This document shows, piece after piece, positions 18,536-27,098 of a DNA stretch of 64,000 bases. The DNA is taken from assembly GCA_036802945.1 (NCBI GenBank), contig DAIRVG010000016.1, positions 1 through 64,000 on the forward strand, read 5' to 3'. Origin of the DNA: Gp6-AA40 sp036802945. Lineage in GTDB: Bacteria; Acidobacteriota; Vicinamibacteria; Vicinamibacterales; UBA2999. Under the pieces are notes generated by a model. That model saw only the letters and a list, made by a program, of their open reading frames with translations, ran no database searches and was not told the origin of the DNA. The translations under genes and the position numbers were made by a program. Numbering within the stretch: position 1 is the first letter of the stretch; each line of letters begins with the position of its first letter.

Positions 18536-21265
18536 TTACGGTGTAGTGAACGCTTCGACCTCGGTGATGCGGCTCCAAGTATTGAGAGCACCATTCACTC
18601 GCACGCGGATTTTTTGCGTCGTAATTGGCGTGAACGTGACCGTGCGCCAGACTAGCGTATTTCCGGTAATGGTCCCGCCCGGCACGCTTGCCCACGCGGC
18701 CCCATTCCAGTATTCGATATCGAATGCCGTCAATCCGTAGGCGGTGAATGTCATCCCGGCAGTTGGTTCGATTGGTGTCAGATACGCATCCTGAACGCTG
18801 AACACATTGATGTGATCGATCGCGTAGGCGGCGTTGAAGTCGATTTCGAGCGAATCGGGGAAAGCGCCAGGAGTGCCGTCATTCCACCCGCCGCCTGCAC
18901 CCCAATTTTGTCCCCGGCGATCGCCGTTGATCGCGCCGGCCGCAGCGTACCCGGCGCTGTGGACGGATGACGCCAGGGCGGTGGCGCCGTTCGAGGCCAA
19001 TGCCACATTCACGGTTGGCGGCGGCGGTGGCGGTGGTGGCGGTAAACCCGAGTCGGTAAACGCCTCCACCTCGGTAATGCGGCTCCACGAATCGGCGGCG
19101 CTGTTCACGACGACGCGGATTTTTTGCGTCGTAATCGGCGCGAACGTGACCGTGCGCCAGACCAGCGTGTTTCCGGCGATACTCCCGCCCGGCACAGTTG
19201 CCCATGTGTTCCCAGTCCAGTACTGGACATCGAACGCCTTCAACCCATACAACGTGAACGTGGTTGTGGTCGAGGGATCGATCGGTGCCTGGTACCCGTC
19301 CTGGACGCTGAAGACATTGATGCGGTCGATGGAATAGGAGTTGCCGAAATCAATTTCCAGCAAGTCCGGAAATGCGCCGGCTGTCGCGTCGTTCCATCCG
19401 CCCCCTGCGCCCCAATTGAGTCCCCGGCGATCGCCATTGATCGCGCCGGTTGCGGCGTACCCTGCGCTGTGAACCGAAGACGCGAGAGCAGTGGCGCCAT
19501 GTGCCGCCGCTGCCACGTTGACCGAAGTGTCAGGGGGTGGTGGGGGGGGCGGTGGGGGTGGGGGTTCTGCAGCTCCGGTACTGAACGCCTCGACCTCTGT
19601 AATGCGGCTCCAGTAGTCGGCCGCACCGTTGACAAACACGCGGATTTTCTGGGTCACAATCGCATTGAACGTGACCGTCCGCCAGACCAGCGTGTTTCCG
19701 GTGATGGCGCCGCCCGGTACGGTTATCCACGCGCTCCCATTCCAGTACTGGACATCGAATGCCGTCAGCCCGTGCTCCAAGAATGCCAATGGGAAGTACG
19801 GCTCAACTGGGGCTAGATATGCGTCCTGCAGGCTGAACACGTTGATGCGGTCGATTGGATAGGCGGCATTGAAATCAACCTCCAGCCAATCTGGAAATGC
19901 GCCAGGCGTTGCATCGTTCCATCCGCCGCCGGCGCCCCAATTGACTCCCTTCCGATCACCGTTGATCGCGCCGTTCGGAGAGTGGCCCGCGCTGAACGTT
20001 GACGACGCGAGTGCAACCGCGCCGTTCGAAGCGAGTGCCACGTTGATCTGCTGAGGAGGAACCGTCACCGTGAATCCTGAGTAGAGCAAGAGATTCGGTG
20101 ATCCGGAACCCGGGCTTACGACGACGCCGATTGTCGCCGCCGCCACAATTGCGTCGCGTACCTCCACCGGCGACTTGTTCCCGACTTTCTCCATGTACAG
20201 CGCGGCAACGCCGGCGACATGAGGCGCGGCCATGGACGTACCGGACATGCCGGCGCCAGCCGAATCCGAGGTGTAATAAGCCGAGGAAATATTCACGCCA
20301 GGCGCGAAGACGTCGAGTACCGGACCATAGTTGGAAAAATTGGCCCTGGTATCGTTGATGTCTGTGGCCCCTACCGTGATAGCTTCAGCGACGCCCGACG
20401 GCGAAAACCCCCTTGCATCAGCCGCACCGTTGCCCGCGGCGACGACGAAGGTGACGCCGCTGGCGATCGCGTTTCGCACCGCGGCGTCGAGTGCCGGACT
20501 GATACCGCCGCCGAGGCTCATATTCGCCACAGCAGGACGACGGGGGTCAGCGGCCACCGAGTCGATCGCGGCAATGACTCCTGAACCAGATCCACTCCCC
20601 AGGCAGTCGAGCGCACGGTAAGCGTGCAGGATTGAGTTTTTCGCGACGCCGTAAGTGAGTCCTCCGATCGTTCCAGCCACGTGTGTTCCGTGGCCGTTAC
20701 AATCGGCACCATCTGGTGTGCCCGGTGTTGCGTCGTCGTTCCCTGGGGGAGTCGCGGGGTTGTTGTCATCGTCGACGAAGTCCCCGGCGATGGACGCGCG
20801 ACCTCCGAATTCCGTATGTGTCACGCGGATGCCTGTGTCGATAATGTGCACGTGAACCGGCGTCCCGGGCGGTCCATACGTATACGAATTGTCGAGAGGC
20901 AACAGGTGCTGGTCTATGCGATCGAGCCCCCATGAGGGAGGCGACAGCTCACTGTCCGACAGTTGAATGACGCCGTCTTCCTCGACGTACGCGACGCGGG
21001 GGTCGCGGGCGAGCGCGGCGGCAGCCGCGGGTGTCAGGCGTACGGCGAATCCGTGGAGAGCGTGCCGATAAACGTTATGCAGGCGCCCGAGATACAACGA
21101 TTCGGTTTCGCGGCCGACAGCTTCAGGATCATCGTTGCCGGCGAGCACCACGATGTATCGGTTCGGGATGGGCCGACGCGCTCGGAGGACGTCCCGGCCC
21201 TGAGCGGCTGCCGATTGCGCCATGACGAGCGTACATAAGAGCAGGGCGAAAGTTCTCTTACTCAT
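18536..21265 (-). CDS. Secreted subtilisin-like serine protease with three discoidin-like C-terminal repeats
   Basis: 909 residues. There is a signal peptide ending QSAAAQ, an inhibitor-I9-type propeptide (about 33-104), then an S8 domain of the proteinase-K type. Catalytic residues are D143 (HIIDTG), H192 (NGHGTH) and S344 (GTSMAAPHVAG), with oxyanion N279 (AAGNG). From about residue 405 come three copies of a roughly 150-residue F5/8-type-C (discoidin)-like domain, each containing NWGAGGGWND and TQKIRV. Copies 1-2 and 2-3 are joined by proline runs. The repeats are about 508-524 bp apart in DNA. It probably acts at the cell surface or in the matrix, with the discoidin domains binding glycans. 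No sorting signal follows the last repeat. Confidence 0.93.
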   Translation of the reverse strand: MSKRTFALLLCTLVMAQSAAAQGRDVLRARRPIPNRYIVVLAGNDDPEAVGRETESLYLGRLHNVYRHALHGFAVRLTPAAAAALARDPRVAYVEEDGVIQLSDSELSPPSWGLDRIDQHLLPLDNSYTYGPPGTPVHVHIIDTGIRVTHTEFGGRASIAGDFVDDDNNPATPPGNDDATPGTPDGADCNGHGTHVAGTIGGLTYGVAKNSILHAYRALDCLGSGSGSGVIAAIDSVAADPRRPAVANMSLGGGISPALDAAVRNAIASGVTFVVAAGNGAADARGFSPSGVAEAITVGATDINDTRANFSNYGPVLDVFAPGVNISSAYYTSDSAGAGMSGTSMAAPHVAGVAALYMEKVGNKSPVEVRDAIVAAATIGVVVSPGSGSPNLLLYSGFTVTVPPQQINVALASNGAVALASSTFSAGHSPNGAINGDRKGVNWGAGGGWNDATPGAFPDWLEVDFNAAYPIDRINVFSLQDAYLAPVEPYFPLAFLEHGLTAFDVQYWNGSAWITVPGGAITGNTLVWRTVTFNAIVTQKIRVFVNGAADYWSRITEVEAFSTGAAEPPPPPPPPPPPDTSVNVAAAAHGATALASSVHSAGYAATGAINGDRRGLNWGAGGGWNDATAGAFPDLLEIDFGNSYSIDRINVFSVQDGYQAPIDPSTTTTFTLYGLKAFDVQYWTGNTWATVPGGSIAGNTLVWRTVTFAPITTQKIRVVVNSAADSWSRITEVEAFTDSGLPPPPPPPPPTVNVALASNGATALASSVHSAGYAAAGAINGDRRGQNWGAGGGWNDGTPGAFPDSLEIDFNAAYAIDHINVFSVQDAYLTPIEPTAGMTFTAYGLTAFDIEYWNGAAWASVPGGTITGNTLVWRTVTFTPITTQKIRVRVNGALNTWSRITEVEAFTTP
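18540..20055 (-). repeat. Three long tandem repeats encoding discoidin-like domains
   Basis: Three near-identical units occupy approximately 18540-19018, 19045-19518 and 19580-20055. Conserved blocks such as TGCGGCTCCA recur at about 18570, 19078 and 19602. Units are separated by G-rich DNA that encodes polyproline. The high nucleotide similarity implies recent duplication or gene conversion. Confidence 0.9.
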
Positions 21266-21658
21266 CTATTCAAACCGGAGGTTGCTGGGCTCAGCCGACT
21301 TCAATGTAACAGGGGGTCGAGGGGGTTTCCACCTCTTCCCGTTTTGCTTGGGACAATTTGTCCGACAGCAACTTCGGGACCGAGAAGAATGTCCCGAGCA
21401 CGCGAGTCACGAGTGATTTCTGAAAAGGCCTATTGTCCGCAGTTTAAACGAGTTACCTTCGACGATCCGCTCAGGGCTTCGGCAGCTTGTCTCTGGAGTA
21501 CGACTCAAGCGGGTATAGTTTGTGCTCAGCTCGTTGTGCGCAACGACGTTTTTCGACGTGAATAACAAGTTCGGTACGCGACCACAGCGCCGAAACATTC
21601 ATCTGCACCCGGAAAAACAGCGCCGCCGGGCGCTGTCGGCCCGCGTTCGTCTGTAGCC
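21266..21658. other. Intergenic region between divergent subtilisin and GT4 genes
   Basis: About 393 bp, less GC-rich than the flanking genes. It should hold promoters for both directions. A TATAGT hexamer lies at 21514-21519, but no matching -35 was found. A 13-base block AAAGGCCTATTGT at 21424-21436 recurs in the intergenic region near 48770. No RNA gene or terminator was recognised. Confidence 0.5.
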
Positions 21659-22792
21659 GTGTCACGGCCGACGTCGCGCCGCGTCCTCTATGTGGCCTGG
21701 GCGCCTTTCTTTAGCGGAGCCGAACGAGCGCTCTTGTTGACGATTCGAGCGCTCGATAAAACCCGTTACACACCATTCGTCATTGCCGGCACTGAAGGGG
21801 AGTTTGCGTCCCAGATACGGGCGATGGGCGTTCCCTGCCAGGTGATCAGCCTCAAGCAACTCGATCGCCGTCGACCGCTTGGAGGACTCATATCAGTAGC
21901 CTCCGTGCTGGCGGCTGCCGTTCGGCACAGGGTTTCGCTGATTCATTCCAACGACATGCCGAGCTTTCAACCGGGCGGCTACGCAGCCCGCATGCTCGGG
22001 ATCCCGGCGATTACACATGTTCGTTTCCCTGACAAGGCGTCGGGATATGAGTGGTTCTTCCGTCCGGGATTCTCATTGGCCTTGTTCGTGTCGCATGCCC
22101 TGATGAAGGACGCAGTAGCTGAAGCCCCGGACGTGTTCGATCGCCGGTCGGCTGTCCTGCACGACTGTGTGGAACCACAGGAGACATGGTCTCCGGAGCA
22201 GGTGGCGAACTGTCGGCACGAGCTCAGGCTGCCGATCGACAAAGTCCTCGTTGCAATTGCCGGCCAGGTTGCTGAGGTGAAGGGAATCTGGGACTTCGTC
22301 AACGCGGCGCAGATCGTCGCGAATCGCGGCAGCAATGCCCTCTTCGTGGTTCTTGGCGATGATCTAAAAACGGGAGGTAAGACGCGGCGCGAGATGGAGG
22401 CGCGAGTTGAGGCGCTCGGCCTATCGTCTCACTTCAAGTTTCTCGGGTTTCGCCGCGACGCTCCACGCGTCGTGCAAGCGTTCGACATCATCGTCGTGCC
22501 TTCCCACGTTGAGCCCCTTGGAAATGCGACGCTCGAGGCGATGGCCGTCGGACGTCCCGTCATTGGCAGTCGCGTCGGTGGCATTCCTGAAATGGTGGTT
22601 GACACCGAAACCGGACTGCTCGTACCGCCATCTGATCCAACGACGTTGGCGGACGCGATTGAGCGCCTCGTGAACGATCAGCTGCTTCGCGAGCAGATGT
22701 CCCGAGCGGCTCGGGCGAGGGCAGGTACTGCTTTCGGGATGCGTGCGCATGCCTCGGCCCTCGAGGCTTTTTACGACGGCCTGTCGGGCTAG
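21659..22792 (+). CDS. GT4 family glycosyltransferase
   Basis: 377 residues. The N-terminal half begins with VLYVAWAPFFSGAERALLLT, the glycine/serine loop typical of GT4. The donor half contains VAIAGQVAEVKGIWDFVNAA, the acidic segment VVPSHVEPLGNATLEAMAVG and GGIPEMVV. The start is GTG at 21659. It is a lone plus-strand gene between two minus-strand secreted-protein genes and converges with the second G8 gene, leaving about 50 bp. Substrates unknown. Confidence 0.9.
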   Translation: MSRPTSRRVLYVAWAPFFSGAERALLLTIRALDKTRYTPFVIAGTEGEFASQIRAMGVPCQVISLKQLDRRRPLGGLISVASVLAAAVRHRVSLIHSNDMPSFQPGGYAARMLGIPAITHVRFPDKASGYEWFFRPGFSLALFVSHALMKDAVAEAPDVFDRRSAVLHDCVEPQETWSPEQVANCRHELRLPIDKVLVAIAGQVAEVKGIWDFVNAAQIVANRGSNALFVVLGDDLKTGGKTRREMEARVEALGLSSHFKFLGFRRDAPRVVQAFDIIVVPSHVEPLGNATLEAMAVGRPVIGSRVGGIPEMVVDTETGLLVPPSDPTTLADAIERLVNDQLLREQMSRAARARAGTAFGMRAHASALEAFYDGLSG

Positions 22793-22841
22793 AGCGGCGA
22801 CGACTAAAGGGCCCGGGAGTGGTGTGGGTCGGAACGTCCCA

Positions 22842-25661
22842 TCACTTGTCGGCAACAATCCGCACGTTGGACGGCGGACTTACGTTTGTTGCAGGCGTTT
22901 CGCTGCCGCAGTCCGTTTCCAATGCCGGTGCCCAGTCATACGTGTCGGGCCCCTGCCACCGGGCGTACGCATGAACCACAGGGGTATCCGCGTTCCACAC
23001 GTGCATGTACATTTCCCCGCCGCACCATTTCAGGTTCCATGGCGCGTTGTTCGGTTCCGGCATCGATCGGACACCGCCCATTTCGATGACCCGGCCCGCT
23101 CCGTCCAGCAAACCGGTCCCCAGGCGTACGCCATTCCGCACGATAATGCCCGGCTCGATTGTGGTCCCGATGAAGTCAGGACAATAGGTCGCAAAGATGT
23201 AATAGCTGCACGTCGCAACCCAGACGCCGCCGAGGTTGTCCACGAGGTAGCCGTTCTGTTGCAGCATCGTCGCGCCGCTCGCACTCGGCGGGAGCCGGCA
23301 CCCGAGCGAGCCCTGAAATTTCGACACCGCGCTGCCAGGCCCGAACATCTGGTACAGACGCCCGTTGGTTCCAATCACAAACAGCCCGTCGGGGGTGGTG
23401 ATATACACAAACCCTCGTGATCCCCCGTCCCACACCCCATCCGTGAGGAGCTTGAAGTTCTCGCCAATCGTCCAATGACGGCCGGCCTGGTCCGTTGCGG
23501 CCGGCCCCAGCATCGCGCAGACCGGCAGCGCGGAATAGTCGGCTTGAGACTGCACGCCGTCCCCGGTAGTAGGTATCGGCGACCCCTTGGACGCCGAGGC
23601 TCGCTTTGGTTCTGGTGTTGGAGGATGAGGGACTGTTCGTGTCGTCAGCGTCGTCAGCCCCCTCCCGACTGCAATCGGCAGCACCTTGCCTGCGACCCGA
23701 GCCCTCGGCACCGCTGCGGCAGGCGTCATCTCGCCATAGATCGACACGCCATGCGCATCACGGCACTGCTGGTTCGTCATCCCGGCACTCGGGCATCCGG
23801 TGACCCCCGAGGCCGTCTGCGGCATCGGGAAGCCCGGCGCTTGCGCATCGCTATAAACCTCGAAGCTGACGCCCGCCACGCCCTGGTAGTCGGTGACGCG
23901 CAGCCGGTTCGCGAGCGTGAGGTTTCCGCCGCCGTGGAACCGCTTCTCGTAATGCGTTCCAGTAGCATTGCCATGGATCGGACGGATAACCTCCGTGCGG
24001 ACAGGCTGTGCGCCGCCCGACAGATTTTGCATCATCACGAACAGATCGATAGTGTTGTAGAAGTAGCCGTCCGTGATCGTGACGACGCGCTCGCCGGGAC
24101 CCGCGGTCTGAGTCGCGTTACCGTAGGGCAGGTAAAGCCCGGTGTCCTTGTTCTGAATATTCGGATGATCGAAGACAGTGACGAACCCCGTGTCGTAGTC
24201 ACCGAACCAGTTGTTCTTTCCGATCCCACGCGTGCCCGCGGCCACTGAATAAGACGGGTCGGACCGGCTATAAAAGTTCTTGAAGACCAGGTTGCGTGAC
24301 CCGTAGTCATAGAGGCCGTTGGCGGTGTTGTGCCACTCCATGAAATGGTCGATCAGGCTTTGGTCGGACTCCGAGCCGAGGGTCCACAGGCTGAGGCCGT
24401 ACGTATTCGCGATGGACTCGTTATCGAGGAAGACGTTGAGGGCGCGCGGAGGGAGGAGCGTTTCCCACAGCGCGAACCCAGACTGTTCCCCATTCATGGC
24501 GACGTTGCTCGTCAGAATGTTGCGCGGCCCATGCATCCAGAAACACGTGCCATCCGCACCCGACCCACCTGGATGGCCCATACCAGCGTTGAACTGTTTT
24601 CCCCCGCTCACAAGAATGCAAAGGTTCCGATCGAAGACGTTGTCGGCTTCGGTGCCGGTCTCCGTCATGTATCCAGCGCCCTGACCGTCATAAGCGATAG
24701 TGTTCCGAAGTGTATTTCCGTTCGACGCATGAACGGTGTAGCCCCACTTCGTGTACCGTTCCACCACGACGCCAACGGCAGTCGCCGTGCCACGCGTCAT
24801 CAGATGATGGAAGTGGAACGCGTACCGGCCGATGTGGTTCGTGACGTCATTCAGTGGGGCAATCGTCGTCCGGCCCATGTCCAGAACAGACACGTACTGC
24901 ACGTCGACCTTCGCCATCCCAGTGAACATCAGGTGCCCCCGGCGACCCAATGGGTTCGCCGAGCGGATCGTGATGTCCCTGGTCAGGTTGCCAACGGGAA
25001 TCAGGCGCTCGACAACGCCGTCGTGATCCCGCCCGGTTGTGTAGGGGTGGCCGAGCGGCCGATCGAGCGTGATCGTGCAGCCGGATAGCGCAGTAATGGT
25101 ACGGACCTCAGGCTCGTTCACATAGGCGATCGGCTCCCGCGAGTCGCCGAAGACGAGTCGATCACCAGTCAGCCAGTTGTCGCAGTCGTTAACCGTCACC
25201 GAACTCGCGCCCGTCGCGAGGCCAGCGGTGGTCGTTGTCCATGCCGTCTTGGGCCTACCCAGCAACGTGATTGCGCCTTCGACGATGATGCCGGTATCGA
25301 ATTGCGGTGCGTCTGCCGGCGCTGTGTCCGAGATGGTGATTGTGAACCCGGTTCCGACGTTCGTCAGGCTACCCGCTGGTGAAACGTAGAGTGTCCAGAT
25401 CGTGACGCTGGACGACAGTGTGACGGCATGATCGATCTGAACCCAATCCGCACCGCCAGGCACGCGCCCGCAGCTCCAGATGGTTGGATTGTTGAACGCG
25501 CCATTTCCCGTTGTTTTACACGTGGGGCGCGGCGCGAATCCCTCGTCCCCGGCAATGCTATGCTGCGCGTCCGCCGTAAGCGGTGCGGCCAGCAGGAGGG
25601 CCGTGAGCACGGCGCGGGCGACGCGGGTCCTCGACGAGGATGTTCGCGGGTTTTCCCTCAT
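22842..25661 (-). CDS. Secreted G8-domain / beta-helix protein with extra C-terminal domain
   Basis: 939 residues. A signal peptide ending LTADAQ is followed by a G8-type domain (about 45-150; TIWSCGRVPGGADWVQIDH). A parallel beta-helix region has HIGRYAFHFHHLMTRG, matching HIGTNQIGRYSLHMHHLFG in the paralogue at 13063-15441. After about residue 690 a Pro/Ser/Thr linker leads to a 200-residue domain with aromatic and Cys residues (TCSYYIFATYCPDF) that I do not recognise. The ATG at 25659 gives a good signal peptide. The C-terminus ends PPSNVRIVADK. It is the last gene of the long minus-strand EPS run, suggesting a surface role in handling the polysaccharide. Catalysis is unproven. Confidence 0.82.
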   Translation of the reverse strand: MRENPRTSSSRTRVARAVLTALLLAAPLTADAQHSIAGDEGFAPRPTCKTTGNGAFNNPTIWSCGRVPGGADWVQIDHAVTLSSSVTIWTLYVSPAGSLTNVGTGFTITISDTAPADAPQFDTGIIVEGAITLLGRPKTAWTTTTAGLATGASSVTVNDCDNWLTGDRLVFGDSREPIAYVNEPEVRTITALSGCTITLDRPLGHPYTTGRDHDGVVERLIPVGNLTRDITIRSANPLGRRGHLMFTGMAKVDVQYVSVLDMGRTTIAPLNDVTNHIGRYAFHFHHLMTRGTATAVGVVVERYTKWGYTVHASNGNTLRNTIAYDGQGAGYMTETGTEADNVFDRNLCILVSGGKQFNAGMGHPGGSGADGTCFWMHGPRNILTSNVAMNGEQSGFALWETLLPPRALNVFLDNESIANTYGLSLWTLGSESDQSLIDHFMEWHNTANGLYDYGSRNLVFKNFYSRSDPSYSVAAGTRGIGKNNWFGDYDTGFVTVFDHPNIQNKDTGLYLPYGNATQTAGPGERVVTITDGYFYNTIDLFVMMQNLSGGAQPVRTEVIRPIHGNATGTHYEKRFHGGGNLTLANRLRVTDYQGVAGVSFEVYSDAQAPGFPMPQTASGVTGCPSAGMTNQQCRDAHGVSIYGEMTPAAAVPRARVAGKVLPIAVGRGLTTLTTRTVPHPPTPEPKRASASKGSPIPTTGDGVQSQADYSALPVCAMLGPAATDQAGRHWTIGENFKLLTDGVWDGGSRGFVYITTPDGLFVIGTNGRLYQMFGPGSAVSKFQGSLGCRLPPSASGATMLQQNGYLVDNLGGVWVATCSYYIFATYCPDFIGTTIEPGIIVRNGVRLGTGLLDGAGRVIEMGGVRSMPEPNNAPWNLKWCGGEMYMHVWNADTPVVHAYARWQGPDTYDWAPALETDCGSETPATNVSPPSNVRIVADK

Positions 25662-25886
25662 GTCGTCTTTTCCCAGGACGTTAATTTTCGTCGGAAACGA
25701 TGCGCTCGCGTGCTGGCTACACACGCCAAAGGGCGGCGCGTGGGCCGGCACATTCCAGCTCGGCAGGTCGGTGGAGTCGTCGCGAACAACCCTTGCGCCG
25801 ACTCCCCCTTTGTTTGTCGTCATATTCTGTCCCGCACTGTATGCTTCGACGGATTTCTCAGGGAAATCATCAAAACAGCAGGTTCT

Positions 25887-27098
25887 CTAGGTTCGAACGG
25901 CCTCCGTCGCTATTGGCCCTACGTACTGCGGATTGCTCTTGGGAGCCCGGACTTGTGGGAGGTTCATGAAACGACGCTCGACCCGCTGGTGAAATACGCT
26001 GGCAACAAAAATACAGATTGCGCTGCACACCGGAACGGTCAGTGCGGGATTCCATAACCATCCTGGTGCCTGCGCGGCGCTCAAGGAACCTCGCATCAGA
26101 ATAGCGATCGGAAGGTGGACCAGATACAAGCTGTAACACATCAACCCGCACTGCAGGAGAGGTCGAAGCCGCGCACTTCCCACGAGCTGTTGATCGCGAT
26201 CCCGGAGGAGCAGGATCGTTGCGGCAAAGAGCGCGGCGACGAAGAGCTCCTGCGCTTCATTCTTGGACATTGCCAGCAGTACCGAAGGAGTACGGGCGCA
26301 CCACGCTGCAAGTGCAAAGAGAATCACAACGCTCGGGTACCGAAGCCGCTCGCGATAGTTCAGGACGTAATAGGCGACAACGCCTGGGAAAAAGAGCAGC
26401 CACGCGCCGTCCCAGAAAAATCCCTCCGCTGAGTGACCACCGTAGTTCAATAGTCGCGCGGCGAGCACGCCTCCGGTCACCAGAACCAGGCCTCCAAAAA
26501 ATCGATGAGGCGCAGCGAGCAGCAGCACTCCGACGACAATATAGAACTGCTCTTCGTAGCAGAGCGTCCACGCATGGCCCAGGATCATCGCTTTCGACGT
26601 CCCGAACGCGTGAGAGCGCCACAATTCCGTCAGCGTCACGTTTCCGAACCATTGCGAAGCCGAGTACCACCACGGTCGCAGAAATTCACCCGTCCCCGTC
26701 ATGCTGCGCGGCCAGAGGAGCACGTCGACTGCCGTGAACGTGACTACCGTTCCGATGAGCACCACCCAATACGGGGGGAAGATGCGGCGAAATCGCCGAA
26801 TGAAGTACTCCATCGCAGGCCGGCCTCGACGGCGCTGCGAGTCGGCGGTCGCAGCGATGCAGTACCCGCTGATGACAAAGAAAATAGGGACGCCGCACCA
26901 GAGGCGCGCGGCGATCTGGCTCCACATCTGTGCCGTCGCCCCGAGTGACTCATAGATCGCACTGCCCGGGACGGTGAACGTCGCATGATTGAGCAACACC
27001 ATCAGGCATGCGACACCCCGCCACAGATCGAGTGATTCGTAGCGCGGGCGCAAAGGAGTGGTGCGCCTCTCACCCAGGATGGAGGTCATTCGCATCAT
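25887..27098 (-). CDS. Acyltransferase 3 family membrane protein (OafA/NodX-type)
   Basis: 403 residues with about 10 transmembrane helices. The start has the family signature YESLDLWRGVACLMVLLNHA, with the H used in acyl transfer, then the FFVISGYCI segment and RRFRRIFPPYW. These proteins O-acylate (often O-acetylate) extracytoplasmic glycans with an acyl-CoA donor. The ATG at 27096-27098 overlaps the stop of the upstream degenerate carbamoyltransferase (ATGA), which decides the start. It is a close paralogue of 38229-39392: shared blocks include HAWTLCYEEQFY / QAWTLCYEEQFY and GNVTLTE. Confidence 0.93.
   Translation of the reverse strand: MMRMTSILGERRTTPLRPRYESLDLWRGVACLMVLLNHATFTVPGSAIYESLGATAQMWSQIAARLWCGVPIFFVISGYCIAATADSQRRRGRPAMEYFIRRFRRIFPPYWVVLIGTVVTFTAVDVLLWPRSMTGTGEFLRPWWYSASQWFGNVTLTELWRSHAFGTSKAMILGHAWTLCYEEQFYIVVGVLLLAAPHRFFGGLVLVTGGVLAARLLNYGGHSAEGFFWDGAWLLFFPGVVAYYVLNYRERLRYPSVVILFALAAWCARTPSVLLAMSKNEAQELFVAALFAATILLLRDRDQQLVGSARLRPLLQCGLMCYSLYLVHLPIAILMRGSLSAAQAPGWLWNPALTVPVCSAICIFVASVFHQRVERRFMNLPQVRAPKSNPQYVGPIATEAVRT

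Noticed and set aside
18540..20055. Repeat region as evidence of misassembly
   Set aside because: The three units differ in sequence and linkers and keep one open frame, which fits a real tandem-domain protein.
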